DNA of 64,000 bases from Cryptomeria japonica. Taxonomy: Eukaryota; Streptophyta; Pinopsida; Cupressales; Cupressaceae. This document shows positions 11,290 through 21,540 of the stretch, in pieces (position 1 is the first letter of the stretch; every line of letters starts with the position of its first letter). The notes under the pieces are model-generated. The model was not told the DNA's origin and did not search any database. It worked only from the letters and a program-made list of their open reading frames with translations. The stretch lies in the NCBI RefSeq assembly GCF_030272615.1, contig NC_081415.1, forward strand, positions 188,794,270 to 188,858,269, written 5' to 3'. The translations under genes and the position numbers were made by a program.

Positions 11290-12801
11290 AATAGTGAAGA
11301 TTGGATAAATGCTATGACAGAAGAGATTGATCAAATCAAGAAGAATGACACATGGACACTAGTCCCAAGACCAAAGGACAAAAATGTAATCGGTACAAAG
11401 TGGATTTTCAGAAACAAGCTAAATGAAAAAGGTGAGGTCATTCGAAATAAAGCAAGACTAGTTTGCAAAGGTTATGCTCAAGAAGAAGGAATTGATTATG
11501 GTGAGACTTTTGCACCTGTGGCAAGACTTTAAGGTGTAAGAACATTGTTGGCATATGCTGCTTACAAGAATTTCAAAGTATATCAAATGGATGTCAAATC
11601 GGCATTTCTGAATGGTATATTAGAAGAAGAAGTTTTTATTGAACAACCTGAAGGATTTGTTGAAGGAGAGAATAAAGATCAAGTATGTAAACTAAACAAA
11701 GCTTTATATGGTCTAAAGCAAGCACCTAGAGCATGGTATGAGAGATTGCATTCTTATTTAATGAAGATTGGTTTTATAAGAACTAGTGAAAACAGTAATA
11801 TGTACATGAAGAATGATGAAGACAAAGGAATACTAATCTCAGCCATATTTGTTGATGATATTATCTTTTGTGGAAATGACTCTTTATGCAAGAACTTTGG
11901 AAATGAAATGTGCAAAGAAGTTGAGATGTCATTAATCGGTGAAGTAAAGTATTTTATAGGTCTACAGATACTACAAATGAAAGATGAGATCTTCATTACT
12001 CAATCCAAGTACATAAACGAAATCTTGAAGAAATTTGGAATGGAAGATTCAAAACCAGTAAGTACTCCTATGACTACCAACTGTAAACTATCCAAGAATG
12101 ATGAATCTGCATTTGTTGATGAGACACTTTACCGATCTATGATTGGAAAGTTGCAATATGTTGTTCACAGTAGGCCAAATATAGCACATGCAGTAGGTAT
12201 AGTTGCAAGATTTTCTGCAGATCCCAAGGAAACACATATGACAACAATCAAGAGAATTTTTAGATACTTGAAAGGCACTAAGGATTATGGCTTAGTATAT
12301 CAGAAAGGAAATGTTTTTGATTTAAAAGTTTATACTGGTGCTGATTGGGCAGGCAACATTGAGGACAGGAAAAGCACAAGTGGAGGAGCTTTCTTTTTAG
12401 GAGAAAGACTAGTAAGTTGGCTTAGCAAGAAACAAGGATGTGTTTCACAGTCAACAATAGAAGTTGAATATGTTGCTGCAGCATTGAATTGTACCAATAT
12501 AGCATGGATAAAACAACTATTGGAAGGCATAAATGAGAAAGTTACCAAGCCAGTAACTATATTCTGTGATTATACTAGTGTCATTAACATTTCAAAGAAT
12601 CCTATAATGCACTCTAAGACAAAGCACATCTCTATCAAATATCATTATCTTAGAGAAGAAGTTCAAGAGAAGAAAGTGGTGTTGGAATATTTTAGCACAA
12701 AGGAACAAATAGTAGATATCTTCACCAAGCCACTGCCAAGGGACACTTTTGAGTATCTCAGAAGCAAGTTAGGGGTCCTACCCCTATCTTCTACTCACTG
12801 A
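11290..12801 (+). pseudogene. pol: Element B reverse transcriptase and RNase H (one internal stop)
   Basis: The reverse transcriptase runs from about 11290. It has the motifs TKWIFRNKLNEKG and ARLVCKGYAQEEG, then a TAA at 11530-11532 where element A has Glu. DVKSAFLNG and FVDDIIFCGND follow; most relatives have Gly where this one has Cys after IIF. RNase H has VYTGADWAGN, where relatives have TDADW, so an acidic residue of the active site may be lost. The frame ends normally at 12801 after IFTKPLP and a YLRSKLGVLPL tail. Apart from the single stop this is the best-preserved pol segment in the window. Confidence 0.92.
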
Positions 12802-12845
12802 CCGAGTTCGGTGAAAGCATCAATTCAATGTCTCTAAAGAATACC

Positions 12846-13820
12846 GGGTGAACTCACTATACTGGTTCCCACTTTTTGACCAACTTTGACACTTATATGA
12901 ATATTTTGAAAAAAACCTTCACTTTCCGACACCTATAACTTTTAAACCGTTAAGAATTTGAACATGATATAAACTAGTGATTTTTAAAATCTTGTTTGTA
13001 GATTCTAAATATTATTTTTTCAAATTTGTTTGAATAAAATTTTATTGATTTTTCTATCTCCCTCAAAAAGTAGTTTTTTATAGCAAACAACAATTTTTAA
13101 GAGTGATGTGTATCCCGAAATGCATAATTTTTTTTCTATAAATGATTTAAACTTAATTCTTTTGAATTTTGGTTTGTAACATCAATACCCAGGGCATGTA
13201 GTTGGTTTGATAGTGATATGTTGAATATTTTTCATTTTATTAAATTTTGAAGTTTGACTAATTATAATTTAGATATAGGTGTACGTTTGAACACATAACT
13301 TGTTCTATATATATCAAAATTCAATTTTCTTTTTTTGTTGGAAAGAAAACATCAATACCTAGTGCATAGATATTTTTCAGAATTTTTTTGAATTAGTTTA
13401 CTATTTTTCCCAATGCATTGAACAAAGAAGTTCATGTTCGGCGAAAAACCTACATTCATAAGAAATAAAATAAAAATATATTAATTGTTATACTATTTGG
13501 AGATCTTATAATAAGGACTAAATACTTTTTTTTTTTTTAAATTTAAATGAATTAATTTGACCCCCCAAAAGCTAATGTAAAATTGGTTTTTTATCAGCAT
13601 TTGATAGATGCAAAAGAGATTCCATTGCAAGTATGATTTAGAAGTAGAGAGGTTCTATCCAAGAAATTTTGATCTAAGAGCCTTTGATTTAACTCTCTTC
13701 AATTAATTACTTAAAATGGGACCTCTTAAAGCTTAAATCATTATATTTTTAAAAAAATGTATGATTTCAGTAAAAATTAGGACGTACCAAAAAGTGGGAA
13801 CGAGCTTTGTGAGTTCACCC
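12846..13820 (+). mobile_element. Terminal-inverted-repeat (MITE-like) element in the 3' untranslated region of element B
   Basis: The ends form an inverted repeat: 12846-12878 begins GGGTGAACTCAC, and 13788-13820 is its reverse complement at 29 of 33 positions. The interior is AT-rich (about 975 bp in all) with no open reading frame. It holds two related internal copies of an AACATCAATACC segment near 13177 and 13347. I see no convincing target-site duplication, so the superfamily is unassigned. It is younger than element B. Strand is nominal. Confidence 0.75.
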
Positions 13821-14168
13821 AACCTTTTAGGAGTTGATGCTGATTTACACACTTTAGGAGGTTTTCTAAAGGTGTGTAGGAAACAAAATAGGGAACAAGA
13901 ATTGTAGACAATGCTCTGACCAAGACTGAGTTGATACCGAACAACAAAGGAATTACTTCACATGGGAAGAAATTATGTATTAGTTTTCTTTTGGCATTGT
14001 TGTCAAAGGGGGAGAAGACTAATGTATGGGGGAGAAGATTGATGATAGGGGGAGAAAATTTCAGAATCTCACAGCAATCCAAATCTGAATCAATTAGGTC
14101 AAATCAATTGGTTTTTCCATCAATGCCAAAGGGGGAGATTGTTGGCATTCTAAGAGACAAAGGGAGAT
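13821..14168 (+). other. Element B 3' untranslated region and polypurine tract
   Basis: This is non-coding sequence between the TIR element and the 3' LTR. It carries several GGGGGAGA blocks (near 14009, 14030, 14050 and 14131). The last tract, AAAGGGAGAT, abuts the LTR. A second near-copy of the PPT plus LTR start (AAAGGGGGAGATTGTTGGCA) lies at about 14128-14147, 25-30 bases upstream. Confidence 0.7.
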
Positions 14169-15658
14169 TGTTGGCATTTCAATAAGGATATTGAGAAGGT
14201 TGTTGATGATTATGGATATAACTGATTAAGGATGTTTACTGTCTTAACAATATTATTTTGTCATTGATGTCAAGAAATTGATTTTCTGATTTAGTATGAT
14301 GTTGCCATATCTTAAGAAGTATGTTTTGAAGAGAATTAAGATGTCGGTAAAAGACACAGAAAGAATGTGATGAATAAGGGGAGGAATAAGATATTCAATG
14401 GGCAACTATTACCGAGTTAGACAATGATGAGATCATGATGTTTAGACTGTTTTGATATCCTACATATGCTATTGTTTGTAAGCATAATAATATACTATGT
14501 TACCAAGCAAAGAACCTATTCAGTAAACCCTAAGGAGCCTAGTTGGTAAACCCTAAGGTTATCGCTATCGGTTAATGAAGGCAGAATGTCTACCGAGTGA
14601 AGTTTAGTATTTACCGAGTTGCAACCGAGTAATAACAGAATGCATTGGATGAATACATGCATTATTTAATGAAGGAAGCTGATGAGATGGATATGATTAA
14701 ATGATTGATACAACATGTATGAAGTTTGTTAAGGATCTATGACAATGGAAGATCGATAGGAAGATCTACAGCTCAGATTGAACCGCAATACCCTAGCACG
14801 AGTTCCAAGAAATGTATGCAAGTTCCAAGGCGAGGTAAAATGTTTTCAGATTGAAGGATACATTGAACCTGGTCAAGTCTGGAGATCTGATGGCTAAGAT
14901 TGATCATGGGAAATGTGATCAAGGAGATTAAAAGATTAGCAAATTGTTTATAAATAAGGAACTGTTGATAAACAATGTATGAGGGCAAGTGTAAGCACAG
15001 GGATGCTACATAGTGATTATCGAGCACAGAAGCTTGAAGACCTGTTTGAATAACAGAGTAAGGAGCCCAGCAGAGGGACAAGATAAGTCCTATGACTAGA
15101 TTGTATTGAGCAAATAAGAATCTACTTTAGCATTTTAGATGCAAAGTTGTAGACATACTTATTACTATTGTTTATTTGTAAGTGATAGAAAACCTCTTAA
15201 CTGAGTAGACTTAACAGTCTTATTTGTAAATCCTCTAGCAAGGTGACATTCTGATTGAGTGTTTGAAACCCTTTGACAAGGTCACTTCTAACAAAGTGAA
15301 GATCCTAACAGATCTGAGGGAAATCCCTTAACCGGGTCACATCTAGCAATGTGTTTGTAATCTTTAATAGGATTTGCTTTTAACCGAGCATACTCTAGAA
15401 GAGTATATTTCTTAGTGGGTCCGAAATCCCATAGTGGTTTTTCCCTATTTGGGTTTCCACGTTAAATCTGGTGTTGAATGTGTTGTGATGTTATCTATTT
15501 ATGAGTTTGCATGTTTTATAGTTTTGGTTACATATATCTGTTAAAGCTACCAAGGTTGAATATGTTGATTTCATGGAAGTTTAAGTTTGTATGATTCACC
15601 CCCCCTCTCATCTTGTTAGCTTGGCATCTGTACTTAACAATTAGTATCATAACTATCA
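14169..15658 (+). repeat. Element B 3' LTR
   Basis: This 1490-bp copy matches 7083-8550. It contains a short tandem duplication (AAACCCTAAGG with its flanks, near 14525-14560) that the 5' LTR lacks. The sequence then ends ACTATCA followed by the target copy GCTAC. Confidence 0.93.
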
Positions 15659-15663
15659 GCTAC

Positions 15664-15862
15664 TTATAAGAGCTTCCATGACTTGCCCATTTTCCTGGAT
15701 TTCTCTCTTCTAATCATCAGTCAAAGTGCCAGTGGGAGCCACATAGGTATTCTCAACATAGCTCCAGCGTTGAGCACCCATACTCTTGATGTAAATCTTC
15801 ATTATGTTCTTCCATATCTTAAAGTTATCTATATTGAACTTAGGACTTTCCCTCTTCATCAT
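15664..15862 (-). pseudogene. gag: Element A gag N-terminus
   Basis: Read on the - strand, the ATG at 15862 opens MMKRESPKFNIDNFKIWKN. This matches the usual Copia gag start, in which a short leader is followed by a F-x(3)-F/W segment. Element B's start is comparable at 8615. An in-frame TAG lies about 50 codons in. The frame is then cut by element B at 15663 and continues on the far side from 7077. It lies about 60 bp downstream of the primer site, the usual spacing. Confidence 0.8.
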
Positions 15863-15919
15863 TAAAGCAGGATCTTTTACCTCAAGCAGTTAAGCTTATA
15901 TCACTAAGGACCTGGAGGT

Positions 15920-15931
15920 GCTTTGATACCA
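15920..15931 (-). other. Element A primer-binding site (tRNA-Met type)
   Basis: On the - strand this reads TGGTATCAAAGC, two bases inside the 5' LTR end. It differs from the canonical tRNA-Met site by one base. Confidence 0.85.
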
Positions 15932-15933
15932 AT

Positions 15934-17322
15934 TGATGAGTAATGATGACCATTAGATACCCCAGCCAGTACTGAGAGGGGGGGTTGAATCAGTACAGAT
16001 AAAAACTTTCTCAACAACTTATCTAGTTAAAACAATACCAACTGGTTATCACAATTATTGAACTTAACCATGGCAAAACCGGTTAAACACAGTAAGACAC
16101 CAGACACTATAAATTCATAAGTCTGAACACTTCAAATACGATCAATACTTGATATCAACTTCACTCATAAGCATATGCATGTGGTATACCAGTATTACCA
16201 TAACCTATTAATGTTGCATGCATAATCTCTCAACCAAATAATTCATAACCATCACATGAAAAATGCATAACACATAACACACAAATTTTTCACATGGAAA
16301 CCCAAATGGGAAAAACCACGGTGGGGATGAATACCCACAAGCTTGTTTTTGAACTCTTTTGAAGCTCTCCCTGTTAGGAGCCTAGTCCGATTAAAAACTT
16401 TACAATAAGGTTCTATTAGGAATCGATCCTGTTAGAGATCACCTGGTTAAGGGATGGCTATATACCCTGTTAAAGGTTACCTCACTAGAGGATTTGAAGA
16501 ACTCAATGATCTTGAGTCACCTGGTTACAGTTTTTACAATAAGTCTATTAAAGCTACTCAATAAGGGATTTTCCAACTATTGAAATGATTAGAAGACAAC
16601 AGGTAAAACTCTGATCTGATAACAACACTACATGCCAAGGCATATAATTTTCATATCCTCTACTCTGCAATCACACTCTGTAGTTTTCCTCTTACTAGTC
16701 TGGAAAGTATCTCATCACTCGAATACACACACACAACATTTGCCAACAACTTTTCAATAACAAACATCATTGACCTTATAGGCAATAGTTAGGTCGGTAG
16801 CATAAACCCTAATCCTTGAGCATCTTAGGTTTACAACATAGGCAGTCCAATCCTGACCATCCACACACATTGCATAGAGCATTACAATTTCAAATAGATC
16901 ACAAGACAATCTGCATCGTTCATTCATCACCGAACATGGGAATCAGTAACCCATCATGCTCTCTTCTCATACCACTAAGAAGAATGATCATTCCCGAGGT
17001 AGACTTCTAATGCGCTCGATCTTCTCATACAAGATCCTCAAGAAAATCCTTCACGTGCACAAAGTTGACGTGGCACCTTGATCTCATTCACATCTCTTAG
17101 CTAACTCATTACAGAGTATCATTGGTTGCATCACACATGATGGATCTCCAAACCGATAACCCTAGAGTTGAGACTATCAATCAGTAATCACACTTAACAC
17201 CGGTTGACTACATCTCCTCATACCTCTTCATATTGGTTCACTTGAACTTATTGAAATTAATGACAACATACATTATCATCATATCAACATGTTGGTTCAT
17301 CATATGCCAACGATATCCAACA
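15934..17322 (-). repeat. Element A 5' LTR
   Basis: This copy is 1389 bp and matches 1699-3078, starting TGATGAGTAATG and ending ATCCAACA on the + strand. The primer site of element A adjoins its left end, so this is the 5' LTR on the - strand. It contains a segment near 16845-16870 that the other copy lacks. Confidence 0.88.
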
Positions 17323-18480
17323 GTGTCAGACATCCCAATCTGAAAAAGGATATCGAACAACCAGTTCACACTTCACTGATGAAGGAAGCTAATCAAACTA
17401 AGCTTCCCAGTCAAGATGAAGTGATAGCTGAAGACATTCCTTATGAGGATACATCTCACATAACCTTATTGACACCAAATCATATTCTCATAGAGGAAGG
17501 AAAAGAGTAAGATAAGAAAGAAGAGGAAGGAAAAGAGGAAGAGAAGAAAGAAGAGGATAACAAAGAAATGATGGATACTCCTCCAGCAAAGAGGAAGTTA
17601 GATTTAGAAATTGAAAGTGAGAAGAAGGGTAGAATCATTACAACAACTAGTTCAGAAGTTGAGAAAATAGAAAATAAAGAAGAAACAAAAGAGGAAGAAG
17701 AGGGAGACTCGGTCATTGATATAAAGAAAATGACCCCCAAGCAATTGATGAAAGTCTCAGAAAAATTGAGAATCCAAGCTGAAAAGGCTAAATCGAGAGG
17801 AAAGAAAAAGAAGGCAAGAATTCTCACTTCTACCAAGACAATTCTCTGGGACTCTCTGACGTAATCCTAGACATTGCAGTCAATGATACTATACCCATTA
17901 TTGATCAATTGGATACTCTTGTTAAAGAAATCATTTTAGAGGCAATCGATCTGGAGAAGGTTGTAGTAAGGCAATATGAAACGAAGAGAGGAGATAACGT
18001 AATGGAACAAATATCAGTTGGAAAAGTTTTTCTCTCCACTAGAACAAAAGAAGTTACAAATATGTTGCAGCAAGTTGGTCAACTACCAGTGAATCTTCAA
18101 ATTTTCCTGCCTTAATCAAAGATTTAGAAGACAAAAGAAATCAGATTCAAAAAGAAATTCAAGATCTGATAAGCTCTTTTGATCCTCTTACCAGTTCAAC
18201 ATCAACCTTTACTGGAAAAGTTAAAATGCTAAATCATGAAATTAGAAGGTTGAAAGAAGAAGAAGACAAACAAAGTCTTAGTTTGTTAAATCTCCATTGC
18301 TATCTAGCACCAATTATTGATTTCATGCAATTAAATATTAAAGAAGCATACCACCTAATAAGTGAGCCTGACTACAAGACTGTTTTATGATATGCAGGTC
18401 TACATTATAGTCTTACATGGCCACTTCACCACCATGAAATAGGTACAATCTTCATGGGAATCTTCTTTGAAAGTGGCTGA
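17323..18480 (+). pseudogene. Element C ORF2, C-terminal part (decayed)
   Basis: This continues the C gene interrupted by element A. It encodes a very acidic, lysine/glutamate-rich low-complexity stretch (about 17505-17560), then a charged segment (17568-17850). Another frame from 17909 starts MDTLVKEIILEAIDLEKVVV. From about 18116 the sequence encodes a predicted helical, coiled-coil-like region (EIRRLKEEEDKQS) that ends at about 18390-18480, just before the polypurine tract. The C-terminus of H ORF2 is likewise charged and helical and ends near its PPT. Several stops and frameshifts are present. Function unknown. Confidence 0.55.
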
Positions 18481-18599
18481 AGAAAACTTCAAAGAGATTA
18501 TTGCTTTATTTTGACAAAATTCTTTTGGATAGTCTTTGCTATTGATGGCAAAAGGGGGATTTTTTGGAGTTTTGTAGTATTTGCCTCCAATGCCAAAGG
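18481..18599 (+). other. Element C 3' end with polypurine tracts
   Basis: GATGGCAAAAGGGGGA (near 18544) and CAATGCCAAAGG (ending 18599) are polypurine-tract-like. The second is cut by element D: its target AAAGG continues on the far side as AAAGGGGTAGTT at 51593, directly followed by C's LTR start TGTTGGCATTC. Confidence 0.7.
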
Positions 18600-19216
18600 T
18601 GTAGTACCCCTACTCATTTGAACTCATTAGACTCATATTTTATTATTGTTTGGTTTCAGTGGATACATTATCATGATGTGTTAATCAGACTTATATGACA
18701 TTATTTCATGCTTTATCTGGATATGAGATGCATAATTTATTTGCAGTATTTCAGTACTTGTGGTTTATGGCATTTTATGGATTATTGCTATGTACTGACA
18801 TTTTACTTTATTTATGCAATGTGAAATTATATGTTGTGTGTTTGCGAGTGTATTGGATGCAAGGGGACGATTTTCTTTCACTCATTTCGGTGAGACAGGG
18901 AACGTCATGATTCTCCTTCATCGGTGTGTATGTCATGTTTTCTATATTGTATATATATGCATGTGTGGTTCGGTGATGCAAGATATTGCAGGTACAAGTA
19001 CTGGGTAGGTACGGGGTATCGTCTCCACTTGGCTTCATAGGTCTGAGCGTGCCTTATATTTTCCGATGGAAGTGGAGGAGATAGTAGTTGACCCTATTTT
19101 ATTTAGTTACACTTGTGTGAGTGTCATCAGTTGGTCATCCTATCAGTTTGTTCGGCCTTCGTATTTTGTCGTTTGATCTTCTTATGAGTCTTTGCTTTGA
19201 TTTGCTTAGTTGTGTG
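18600..19216 (+). repeat. Element D LTR 1, left part
   Basis: This matches the first ~617 bp of LTR 2 (44242 onward) and LTR 3 (48019 onward). It is cut at the target GTGTG (19212-19216) by element E and resumes at 40965. Confidence 0.92.
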
Positions 19217-20586
19217 TGTAACCTAGGAAATCAGAAATCATCACAAGCAAATCAAAATACTAATCTAGCTCAATCACAAAAGCTTAAATGCAATGATCAA
19301 TCCTAATTACATCCAATAGAGACATGAAAGCAACACAAATGTAGATCTAAATATCTCCTTCATGCGGTTCCATTGTCCTTCTTTCTTCTTCAAATAGCTT
19401 TGTTGTGGATCTCACCTACTAGTGCATGATCATGATATGAAAGCAAGTAGACAAGATGATTGCTCAAGAATACTCGAAGCATGATTGATTTGACAAAGTG
19501 GTTATTAGATCAATAATATGATTATTAGATTAGGATTGAAGAAATTCATCCAATTTATAGACAAATTGGAGAGATGATCAAATTAGCATGAAGATATTAG
19601 AGGCAATTGCTTTCAAAAATGGCACAATTGAGTGGAAAGAAGAAGGTTATGACACCTTCTATGTCATGAATTATGACATATTGCCAATGCAAAGGTTAGA
19701 GGACTAGAAGCTTATGACATCTTGCTATGCCAAAAGTATGACGCATGAGAAATTCATGCTTCCACCGAAGCACAAAAATAGGGAGAAACTAGAGAGAAAT
19801 TAATTAGGTGGAAATTGAATTTGACAAATTAGAAAATAGGTGGAAATTAGGAATTAGGAAAATTAGAAAATTAGGAAATTAGAAAATTAGAAATGATGTG
19901 GAAATTAGGAAATTAGAAATTGATGAAATTAGAAAATTAGGTGAATTAATTAATAATTTTTCATTCATTAATTAATTCATAAATAGAGGGGGAATTAATT
20001 AGCCAATTAAATAAATATTTAATTGTGACAAGAATACTTAGGATAAATAAATAAATTATTTAACCTAGAGGGAAAATGACAAACAAGATTAAATGAATAA
20101 ATCATAAAACCTTAGAAGATGAATTAGAAATGCAAGAATGACAATTAGGTCTTGACAAAAGATAATTGATATAAGGTAGATGTGATCATGATTCTGACTT
20201 GATAAATGATTTGATTGATAAACAATTGAGATTGATTGACAAATTGACCAACATTGATAAAGAGACCAAATTGATAGGTGCCAATTGACATGATTGAAGA
20301 GGACAAGGATCAATGACAAATCAATCGTAAAACGACGAGATTGACAAGTTGATAAGAGATTGACAAGATCGACCAAAATCATGATTAAAGATTGCTATCG
20401 ACAAGACCTAATTCGAAAGCGAGAAAAATGAGGAATGCAGAAGAAGGACTCAATGCTCGCAAATGATAAAGACCAAGTGCGCGACATAGAAGAAATGTTA
20501 ATGCGATGCAAAAATACCTAAAATAAGGCAATGCGCCAATGTTAAAGTATGACTCTGCAAGCATTGACCATTTTTAGATGTCTACA
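19217..20586 (-). repeat. Element E 3' LTR
   Basis: This 1370-bp LTR matches 39579-40959 closely. It carries a purine-rich AT block of GGAAATTAG-like units (about 19800-19945) with one more unit than the other LTR, and a block rich in TTGACA/TTGATA units (about 20160-20395). Confidence 0.93.
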
Positions 20587-20601
20587 TTTTGCCCCTCTTT
20601 G
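20587..20601 (-). other. Element E polypurine tract
   Basis: On the - strand, AAAGAGGGGCAAAA abuts the 3' LTR. This confirms the - strand orientation. Confidence 0.75.
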
Positions 20602-21540
20602 AGACAATGCGATTTCAAGCGTTGTTTCAAAGAACAATAATGAAAATGCCCCAGATAATGACAATGACATACGCATGCCCCCTCGAGGAATTGGCTGGAA
20701 AAAATCCAGAAAAGAGGCCAAGTGATCGATAAGAATGACAGAAGATGATAGGTTCAAACGGATCAAATGAACTACCAAGACTGACAGAAGAAATGTTAGT
20801 AAGAAGAAATTAGACAGAGGACAGTTAGAGATGAAGGAAAACTTGCTTTCACAAATGCACATAAGTAGGTGAGAACCTTTATTTAATGTAGCAAAGTGGA
20901 TGCAGAGCATCATGGCATTGAAGGCCAGAGCTGGAACGCAACCCCTTTTGCAAAAGACAGACACATCACACACAAGGAATGAGTGAAGCATCCTAGGGTG
21001 CATACATCAAGGGTCGAGGTATGTGCGGCGTTCACAAGGAGAACATACTTATCACAAACACCCAATGATATAGTTGCCCTAGTTTGTGACAAACATTCCA
21101 CAAACAGCAAACACAACAAAAAAAGAAAGGGACCATGAACCATCCCGGTCACTCTAAATCACTCAGTGACATCATCGAGCAACATAGGAACATGATCGAA
21201 GCCAAAGATAAATCAGTAAAAATATAAGACGCACAAATTCAACCAAGTCAAACAAACAGTCTGATTGTCATTGTCAAAAGTGGAAAACAAGAATGATCAT
21301 GTTGTCTGGTTCCAGGGAATGTGGTACCCCATCTAAGATAGGACACAGTCTGGTTTCAAGTATACCACACCCTGTATAAGACCCATGATAATGTTGACAA
21401 GGACCAATGGTAATGTTGATGCTATTTTGATTGATGTGACAAGTGTGATCAGGTTGAATGCTTGCTTGGTTGAACAGTTCATCTATTAATGCATGATTTC
21501 ATTAAAGCGCGATGTTTGATTGATTGTCATTGGATGTATG
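20602..21540 (-). other. Element E 3' untranslated region, distal part
   Basis: No convincing coding frame is seen. Short - strand frames (up to 153 codons at 20542-21003) run into the LTR and have no recognisable domain. The stretch ends at the target GTATG where element F is inserted, and it continues at 29431. Confidence 0.6.

Larger units (their letters stand above)
7083..15658 (+). mobile_element. Element B: full-length Copia retrotransposon inserted in element A gag
   Basis: LTRs at 7083-8550 and 14169-15658 begin TGTTGGCATTTC and end AACTATCA. The duplicated target is GCTAC (7078-7082 and 15659-15663). The tRNA-Met-type primer site follows the 5' LTR at 8553, and the coding order is gag, CCHC, protease, integrase, reverse transcriptase, RNase H. 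It interrupts the gag N-terminus of element A and is therefore younger than A. The gag-pol is broken by at least six stops and one frameshift. Confidence 0.95.
1699..17322 (-). mobile_element. Element A: full-length Copia retrotransposon, carrying nested element B
   Basis: Two matching LTRs (1699-3078 and 15934-17322) bracket a - strand gag-pol in Copia order: gag, CCHC, protease, integrase, reverse transcriptase, RNase H. The - strand primer site (15920-15931) adjoins the right LTR and the polypurine tract (from 3079) adjoins the left LTR. The right LTR is therefore the 5' LTR. The bases directly flanking the LTRs do not match. GTGCC at 1691-1695, three bases outside the left end, resembles GTGTC at 17323-17327 with one transition. 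Without B the element is about 7.0 kb. Confidence 0.88.

Noticed and set aside
12846-13820. CACTA or PIF/Harbinger assignment of the TIR element
   Set aside because: The ends (GGGTGAACTCAC) do not begin CACTA, and I could not find a 3-bp TAA/TTA or other clear target duplication.
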